Assembly (NCBI RefSeq): GCF_000025325.1 | Contig: NC_013743.1 | Location: 1,488,001-1,552,000 of the forward strand | From: Haloterrigena turkmenica DSM 5511 | Lineage (GTDB): Archaea; Halobacteriota; Halobacteria; Halobacteriales; Natrialbaceae | DNA: 64,000 nucleotides | Direction of reading: 5' to 3' | Shown here: positions 58,575 to 64,000 of the stretch, piece after piece | How the letters are laid out: every line of letters begins with the position of its first letter | Numbering within the stretch: position 1 is the stretch's first letter | The notes under the pieces: generated by a model | The model's database searches: none | What the model saw: the letters and a program-made list of their open reading frames with translations, nothing else | What the model was told of the DNA's origin: nothing | Translations under genes and position numbers: made by a program

Positions 58575-59792
58575 CTAGGCGAAGGTCTTCGAGACGTCCT
58601 CGGTCTCGTCCGAGTCGGCTTGGACCTTGTCCCAGGCGCTGTGGAAGTCCTCCATACGGATTTCCGTGCGGTCGTCGCGGATAGCGAACATGCCGGCCTC
58701 GGTGCAGATCGCCTTGATGTCGGCCCCGGAGGCCTCCTCGACGTCCTCGGCCAGTTCGCCGAATTCGACGTCGTCGGCGACGTTCATGCCGCGGGTGTGG
58801 ATCTTGAAGATGATCTCACGTCCCTCGGCGTCGGGCTTGGGGACCTCGATGAGGCGGTCGAACCGACCGGGCCGGAGGATCGCGCGGTCGAGCATGTCGA
58901 AGCGGTTGGTGGCGGCGATGATGCGGATCTCGCCACGTTCTTCGAAGCCGTCCATCTCCGAGAGGAGTTGCATCATGGTCCGCTGGACCTCGGCGTCGCC
59001 GGAGGTCTTGGACTCGGTCCGCTTGGCGGCGATGGCGTCGATCTCGTCGATAAAGATGACCGCGGGCTCGTGCTCGCGGGCGACGTCGAAGAGGTCGCGG
59101 ACGAGTTTCGCGCCCTCACCGATGAATTTGTGGACCAGCTCGGAGCCGGCCATCTTGATGAAGGTGGCGTTGGTCTCGTTAGCGACGGCCTTGGCGAGCA
59201 TCGTCTTGCCAGTCCCCGGCGGGCCGTACAGCAGGACGCCACTCGGGGGATCGATCCCGACGTCGTCGAACATCTCGGGCTTCTCGAGGGGCATCTCGAC
59301 GGTCTCGCGGACCTCCTGCATCTGCTCTTCTAAGCCGCCGATGTCCTCGTAGCTGACTTCGGGGCTCTCGGTGACTTCCATCACGCGGGCGCGGACGTCG
59401 GTCTCGTTCGAGAGCGTCTTGACGATCGACAGCGAGTTGTTGACGGCAACTCGGTCGTCGGGGCCGAGGTCCTCTCGCATCTCCTCGGTGACCTCCGTCA
59501 GCGCCTCCTGGTTGTTCCCGTGCTGTTTGATGATGACGCCCTCGTCCGTGAGCTCCTGGACGGTGGCGACGAACAGCGGCGACTGCTTGAGTTTCTTGTT
59601 CTCGTGGGTCAGTCGCTCGAGTTTCTGCTGGTACTTGTTGTTCTCGGCGTTCGCATCGAGGAGCTTGTCACGCATCTCCTCGTTTTGCGACTCGAGGACC
59701 TCCAGCCGTTCCTCGAGCGCCTGGATCTTCTCCTGTTGGGACGCCTCGTCCTCGTCGTATGGGAGGTCGACGTCGTCCACAGTGTCGCTCAT
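58575..59792 (-). CDS. pan: proteasome-activating nucleotidase PAN
   Basis: This 405-residue AAA ATPase unfolds substrates for the 20S proteasome. It has an N-terminal coiled coil (about 15-75) and an OB domain. The AAA module has Walker A GPPGTGKT, Walker B VIFIDEID, the sensor ATNRFDMLD and arginine fingers in RPGRFDR. The C-terminus SKTFA is a weak version of the HbYX docking motif, with Phe in place of Tyr. I start at ATG 59792 (MSDTVDDVDLPYDED), about 26 bases after CTTATGAA. Confidence 0.95.
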   Translation of the reverse strand: MSDTVDDVDLPYDEDEASQQEKIQALEERLEVLESQNEEMRDKLLDANAENNKYQQKLERLTHENKKLKQSPLFVATVQELTDEGVIIKQHGNNQEALTEVTEEMREDLGPDDRVAVNNSLSIVKTLSNETDVRARVMEVTESPEVSYEDIGGLEEQMQEVRETVEMPLEKPEMFDDVGIDPPSGVLLYGPPGTGKTMLAKAVANETNATFIKMAGSELVHKFIGEGAKLVRDLFDVAREHEPAVIFIDEIDAIAAKRTESKTSGDAEVQRTMMQLLSEMDGFEERGEIRIIAATNRFDMLDRAILRPGRFDRLIEVPKPDAEGREIIFKIHTRGMNVADDVEFGELAEDVEEASGADIKAICTEAGMFAIRDDRTEIRMEDFHSAWDKVQADSDETEDVSKTFA

Positions 59793-59915
59793 CACCCGAC
59801 CTTTGGGGGCTGGTTCATAAGAGGCTTCGGGTAGGTACACTCGTCTCGGAATATGAACGTCGCGCATTTTTTGAAACAGAAAATATTATCAGCCTGTATT
59901 CGAAACGGGAAGGTG

Positions 59916-60185
59916 ATGAGTGCTTCAGAATCGCTTCGACAGGAGCCCGAGGAGCGGGGAACGTGGGACGACGTCAGAGAGCTTCCGCCGAGTGCCAAAC
60001 TCGTCGCGAAGGTCCTCGAGTACAACGATACGATGACCCAACAGCAGATCGCCGACGAGACGCTGCTGCCCTCCCGAACCGTGCGGTACGCCCTGAACCG
60101 CCTCGAAGAGGAGAACGTCATCGACTCCCGGTTCTCGTTTTCCGACGCCCGCAAGCGTCTGTACAGCCTCGAGATCGAGTCCTAA
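59916..60185 (+). CDS. MarR-like winged helix-turn-helix protein
   Basis: This 89-residue regulator (MSASESLRQEPEERGTWDDV) has an HTH (MTQQQIADETLLPSRTVRYALNRLEEENV) and a wing (SRFSFSDARKRLYSLE). It diverges from pan and may control it, an inference from position. GGAAGGTG lies directly before the ATG at 59916 and AAAATATTATC is about 32 bases upstream. An upstream ATG-open frame (59853) is Lys-rich and unlikely. Confidence 0.78.
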   Translation: MSASESLRQEPEERGTWDDVRELPPSAKLVAKVLEYNDTMTQQQIADETLLPSRTVRYALNRLEEENVIDSRFSFSDARKRLYSLEIES

Positions 60186-60409
60186 GTCGTACTCGGACTA
60201 CTCCGGATCGATCGGCGCGTCGGCGTCGGCCCGCTCTTTCGGCTTTCAGTTCTCCCATTCGCTATCGCGCTGATCTCGAGTCGTTTGATCGGCAGTTACT
60301 GCGACACCGGCCGTCGAACTGGATGCGACTGCTTCGAAGTAGCGATCCGCGGTGGCGCGCGCTGTCGATCGCGTTTGAGCGATAGTGAAGACCGATCGAC
60401 GACACCGTG
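60186..60409. other. non-coding stretch before the structured repeat
   Basis: No credible gene is seen in these 224 bases. The open frames on either strand are Arg/Ser-rich shadows. It forms the first third of a 646-base gap between the HTH gene and mre11. Confidence 0.4.
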
Positions 60410-60560
60410 CGAGCGAATCGGTTGGGGAGGGATGTGGAAACCTCTATTGTCACGATAGCAGACATGACGAGGATCACGTGAATGGGGAAGCGACGGTGAA
60501 ACGGGAGTTCTGCTTACCCTGGCAACCGGGAGTTACCACGCCCTCCCCAACCGATTCGTT
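60410..60560 (+). repeat. structured repeat, complete copy with 21-base terminal inverted repeats
   Basis: The left arm (60410-60430, beginning GAGCGAATCGG) and right arm (60540-60560, ending CGATTCGTTC) are inverted copies matching at 20 of 21 bases. Inside are a hairpin (60433-60452), the block CACGATAGCAG shared with 44618-44628, and two copies of CGGGAGTT (60501-60508, 60526-60533). It could be a small non-autonomous mobile element or a structured RNA gene. Confidence 0.6.
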
Positions 60561-60589
60561 CGGTCGCTTTGCTCCCTCACTCATCCACT

Positions 60590-60609
60590 GGAAGACGCGC
60601 CGCGTCTTC
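60590..60609. repeat. perfect 20-base palindrome
   Basis: GAAGACGCG and CGCGTCTTC flank CC, giving an uninterrupted self-complementary sequence. It lies between the structured repeat and the conserved-loop hairpin, and could be a hairpin or a dimeric protein site. Confidence 0.6.
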
Positions 60610-60614
60610 TAAGC

Positions 60615-60637
60615 CTTCGCTCACTCCGTTCGCGAAG
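60615..60637. repeat. hairpin with conserved TCACTCCGTTC loop (copy 2)
   Basis: CTTCGC and GCGAAG enclose the same 11-base loop as at 44470-44480, with a different stem. The remaining sequence to mre11 (60638-60831) has no gene. It contains CCTTTAGGG about 28 bases before the mre11 ATG as a promoter candidate. Confidence 0.6.
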
Positions 60638-60831
60638 ACCTCGCACGGTGTTATCGTCCGACCGAACGGGAGTGAGGGCGGACGAAAGCGCGCGCCACCG
60701 CACCGCTGCACTACTCCGTCTCCGGTGAATCACACTCCTAACTCCTCCCCTGTCTCCCCGAGCGAACTGTCCCGTTCACTTTCACGTCGGTCACGGAACC
60801 CCTTTAGGGAGCGCCTGCCAACGACTGTGCA

Positions 60832-62298
60832 ATGACGCGGGTTATCCATACGGGCGATACCCACATCGGGTATCAGCAATACAACTCTCCACAGCGCCGG
60901 GAGGACTTCCTCGAGGCCTTCCGCTCGGTCGTCGAGGACGCGGTCGCCGACGACGTCGACGCCGTGGTCCACGCCGGCGACCTCTTTCACGACCGGCGCC
61001 CGGGACTGGTCGACCTCCAGGGCACCGTCGAAATTCTCCGGACGCTCGCCGACGCTGACATCCCCTTTCTGGCCGTCGTCGGCAACCACGAGTCGAAGCG
61101 CGATGCTCAGTGGCTCGATCTCTTCGCGGATCTCGGGCTGGCGACCCGACTCGGCGCCGACCCCGAGGTCGTCGACGGCGTCGCCCTCTACGGACTCGAT
61201 TTCGTCCCCCGGTCGCGCCGCGACGACCTCGAGTACGCGTTCGAACCGGTTCCCGACGAGGCCGAGCACGCGACGCTCGTGACCCACGGCCTCTTCGAGC
61301 CCTTCGCCCACGCTGACTGGGACACCGAGGAAGTACTCGAGGCGTCGACCGTTGACTTCGACGCCGTCCTACTCGGGGACAACCACAAACCCGATACCGC
61401 GGAGGTGCTCGACACATGGGTCACCTACTGCGGGTCGACTGAGCGCGCGAGCGCAAGCGAACGCGAGGACCGGGGCTACAATCTCGTGGACTTCGACGAG
61501 GACGGTGGCGTCGCGATCAGTCGCCGCGGGCTCACGGACACCCGCGAGTTCGTCTTCGTCGACGTCGAACTCGAGGCCGGCGAGGGCGTCGACCGCGTCC
61601 AGGAGCGGGTCCGACAGCACGATCTCGAGGACGCCGTCGTCATCGTCACCGTCGAGGGCGAGGGGAAGGCGATCACCCCCGCGACGATCGAGGAGGCCGC
61701 TATCGACCGCGACGCGTTAGTCGCCCGGGTCAACGACCGCCGGGAACTCCCCGACGAGGACGAGGAGGTTTCCGTCAGCTTCGCCGACCCCGACGCGGCG
61801 GTCCGCGAGCGCGTCCGGGAACTGGGGCTCAGCGACGCCGCCCGGAGCATCGACGAGACCGTCCGCGACGACGATCTGGTCGACTCGAACGTCCGCGAGA
61901 CCGTCGAGCGCCGCGTCCGCGACCTGCTCGAGGACGACGAGTCGGCGTTCGATCCCGCGCCCGAACGCGCCCCCGAGGACGAGGACGTGACGACCGTCGC
62001 GGACGAACTGGTCGGCGACAACGGCGCAGGCGAAGATTCCTCGGCGGCCGCCGATTCCGAATCGGTAGCCACGAACGGCGGGGAACCCGAAGCCACGAAC
62101 GGTGGCGAATCCGTAGCAACGGCCGACGGCGACACCGCCGAAACCGACGCCACCAAACCCGACGCCGTCGACTCCGACGCCACCGAATCCGCTCCCGCAG
62201 CGGAGGACTCGAGCGAAGAGCCAACGGACGACTCGAGCGAGGAACCGACGGACGACCCGGCCGACGCCGACACCGCTTCGCTGGGTGATTTCGCGTGA
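60832..62298 (+). CDS. mre11: DNA double-strand break repair nuclease Mre11
   Basis: This 488-residue nuclease processes DNA ends with Rad50. Phosphoesterase motifs are intact: [43 protein letters not shown] and LGDNHKP. After about residue 375 comes a long low-complexity acidic tail with repeated ATNGGE and SSEEPTDD units, ending SLGDFA. It is probably disordered except for the Rad50-binding end. Its stop overlaps the rad50 GTG start by four bases. Confidence 0.95.
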   Translation: MTRVIHTGDTHIGYQQYNSPQRREDFLEAFRSVVEDAVADDVDAVVHAGDLFHDRRPGLVDLQGTVEILRTLADADIPFLAVVGNHESKRDAQWLDLFADLGLATRLGADPEVVDGVALYGLDFVPRSRRDDLEYAFEPVPDEAEHATLVTHGLFEPFAHADWDTEEVLEASTVDFDAVLLGDNHKPDTAEVLDTWVTYCGSTERASASEREDRGYNLVDFDEDGGVAISRRGLTDTREFVFVDVELEAGEGVDRVQERVRQHDLEDAVVIVTVEGEGKAITPATIEEAAIDRDALVARVNDRRELPDEDEEVSVSFADPDAAVRERVRELGLSDAARSIDETVRDDDLVDSNVRETVERRVRDLLEDDESAFDPAPERAPEDEDVTTVADELVGDNGAGEDSSAAADSESVATNGGEPEATNGGESVATADGDTAETDATKPDAVDSDATESAPAAEDSSEEPTDDSSEEPTDDPADADTASLGDFA

Positions 62299-64000
62299 GG
62301 GTCGACCGCGTCCGCCTGCTGAACTTCAAGTGCTACGGCGAGGCCGACCTCGGCTTGGAGCGGGGCGTCACCGTCGTCCACGGCGTCAACGGCAGCGGGA
62401 AGTCGACGCTGCTCGAGGCGGTTTTCTTCGCGCTCTACGGCTCGAAGGCCTTAGACGACCGCACGCTCGACGACGTGATCATGACCGGCGAGGAGGAGGC
62501 CGAGGTCGAACTCTGGTTCACCCACGACGGCCGCGAGTACCACGTCGAGCGACGGCTCAAGCTCCGCGGCGATCGAGCCACCACGACGAAGTGCGTCCTC
62601 GAGACGCCGACGGAGACGTTCGAGGGCGCCCGCGACGTCCGCCGCGAGGTGACCGAACTCTTGCGGATGGACGCCGAGGCGTTCGTCAACTGCGCGTACG
62701 TCCGACAGGGCGAGGTCAACAAGCTCATCCACGCCTCACCGAGCGATCGCCAGGACATGATCGACGACCTCCTCCAGTTGGGAGCGCTCGAGGAGTACCG
62801 CGAGCGGGCCAGCGACGCCCGCCTCGGCGTCAAGACCGTCCTCGACGGCCAACGAGAGGTCCTCGAGGACCTCCACAAGCAGGTCGAACAGAAGGAGGAG
62901 AAGGATCTCCACGAGCGCCTCAACGGGCTCGAGTCCCGCCGGGCCGACGTTCGTGAGAAGATCGACCGCTTCGAGGAGCAACGCGAACAGGCCCGACAGA
63001 CCCTCGAGACGGCCGAAGACGTCCTCGAGCGCCACGAGGAGACCCGCGAGGAGATCGACCGGCTCGACGAGGAGATCGAGGAGCTACGGTCGAAGATTAC
63101 TGAGACCGAACGCAAGCGCGAGAACGCGAAAGACGAAATCCGAGATCTCGAGTCCCGACGGGAGACCCTCGCCGACGAACGCGAGGAGTTGCTGGCCGAG
63201 GTGGATCTCGAGGATACGGACGGAGCCAGCGACAAGGCCGTCGAAGACCGAATCGAGGACCTCGAGGCCCGCGACGAGGAGCTTCGGGACGAACTCGAGG
63301 AGGTCCGGGTCGCGATCACCGAGACCAACGGCGAGATCGAACGCCTCCGCGAGGAGGCCGACGACCTCGAGGGACAGGCTGCGGACGCCCGCGAGGAGGC
63401 CGCCGATCTCGAGTCGAAACTCGAGGCCGACGAGGAGGCCATCGCGGACCGCGAAGGGAAACTCGAGGAGCTCGACGAACAGATCGAGGCGGCGCGCGAA
63501 CGGTTCGCGGACGCGCCGGTCGACTTCGGCGACGCAGCCGACCACCTCGAGTCCCTCGAGAGCGAACGCGACGAGCTAACCGGCGAGATCGGCGACGTCA
63601 CCGCCGACATTCGGACCGTCGAGAACGCCATCGAGGAGGGCGAACGCCTCCTCGAGGAGGGGAAGTGTCCGGAGTGTGGCCAGCCCGTCGAGGACTCGCC
63701 CCACGTCGACGTCTTAGAGGAGAAACGCGAGGAACGCGACGAACTCGAGGAGCGACGCGACAAACTGGAAGACGAGCGCGACGACGTAGACGAGCGGATC
63801 GAACGCGCCGAGGACCTCCGCGAGGCCGAGCGCCGCGTCGACCGCCTCGCGGAGAACCGCGAGAACATCGAGCAGTTGCTCGCAGAGAAACGCGAGACCC
63901 TCGAAGAGCGCCGAGAGCAGCGCGACCGACTCCGCGAGGAGGCTTCGGAGTATGAGGACGAGGCCGCAGAGAAACGCGCGCAAGCGGACGATCTCGAGGA
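62295..64000 (+). CDS. rad50: DNA repair ATPase Rad50, C-terminus beyond window
   Basis: This is the SMC-like partner of Mre11. It starts at a GTG inside the mre11 stop (GTGA): [15 protein letters not shown]. Walker A is [17 protein letters not shown], the Q-loop [16 protein letters not shown]. From about residue 170 a long Glu/Arg-rich coiled coil runs to a zinc hook with Cys458 and Cys461 (KCPECGQPV), then the returning coil begins. About 568 codons are present and the distal ATPase half is cut by the window end. Confidence 0.95.
   Translation, partial: MRVDRVRLLNFKCYGEADLGLERGVTVVHGVNGSGKSTLLEAVFFALYGSKALDDRTLDDVIMTGEEEAEVELWFTHDGREYHVERRLKLRGDRATTTKCVLETPTETFEGARDVRREVTELLRMDAEAFVNCAYVRQGEVNKLIHASPSDRQDMIDDLLQLGALEEYRERASDARLGVKTVLDGQREVLEDLHKQVEQKEEKDLHERLNGLESRRADVREKIDRFEEQREQARQTLETAEDVLERHEETREEIDRLDEEIEELRSKITETERKRENAKDEIRDLESRRETLADEREELLAEVDLEDTDGASDKAVEDRIEDLEARDEELRDELEEVRVAITETNGEIERLREEADDLEGQAADAREEAADLESKLEADEEAIADREGKLEELDEQIEAARERFADAPVDFGDAADHLESLESERDELTGEIGDVTADIRTVENAIEEGERLLEEGKCPECGQPVEDSPHVDVLEEKREERDELEERRDKLEDERDDVDERIERAEDLREAERRVDRLAENRENIEQLLAEKRETLEERREQRDRLREEASEYEDEAAEKRAQADDLE

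Noticed and set aside
62030..62260. Short repeats in the mre11 end ([14 protein letters not shown]) as a mobile or CRISPR-like repeat
   Set aside because: They are in frame, irregular, and typical of acidic disordered tails in haloarchaeal proteins.

Overview
The window is chromosomal DNA from a haloarchaeon. The proteins are very acidic and the DNA is GC-rich with abundant CTCGAG. Many genes look leaderless, with a TATA element about 25-35 bases before the start codon. Archaeal informational genes are present: porAB, rpl37ae, rpoP, pcc1, prefoldin beta, PAN, mre11 and rad50. The style resembles the Natrialbales, but genus cannot be decided from reading alone. I saw no rRNA, tRNA, CRISPR array or intact insertion sequence.

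Bases 1-16600 are mostly metabolic: a cut-off MFS transporter, aroC, and an acetoin-dehydrogenase-like cluster (acoA, acoB, AcoX-type kinase, and a convergent E2). The E2 carries two near-identical E3/E1-binding domains and lacks the usual catalytic residues. An esterase with an operator-like palindrome, porAB, and an Lrp-type regulator follow. Bases 16600-18400 hold an intact EamA transporter, a small winged-helix gene, and decayed pieces of a second EamA gene and a chemotaxis transducer. Bases 18400-28800 hold trkA, a 1454-residue HEAT-repeat/PQQ-propeller fusion, and a solute-binding lipoprotein translationally coupled to an APC permease. Bases 28800-38400 hold topA, an FkbM methyltransferase, a large secreted GH97 glucosidase, and a MATE exporter with a hairpin-rich leader.

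Bases 38600-45300 combine thi4, the thiamine regulator thiR, a FetAB-like ABC pair and dcd. Bases 45400-52300 carry pth2, truD, surE and several haloarchaeal proteins of unknown function. Bases 52400-55700 are the archaeal rpl37ae-rpoP-pcc1 and pfdB-DUF3194 genes, separated by two unrelated genes. The end holds a glutamine amidotransferase of GMP synthesis, the proteasomal ATPase PAN, an HTH gene, and mre11-rad50 (rad50 runs off the edge).

The most unusual observations are the duplicated-domain, catalytically degenerate E2, the HEAT-PQQ fusion, a structured repeat shared by 44579-44628 and 60410-60560, two hairpins with one constant 11-base loop on different stems, the MATE leader hairpins, and a ribosomal protein eL43 without its zinc cysteines.
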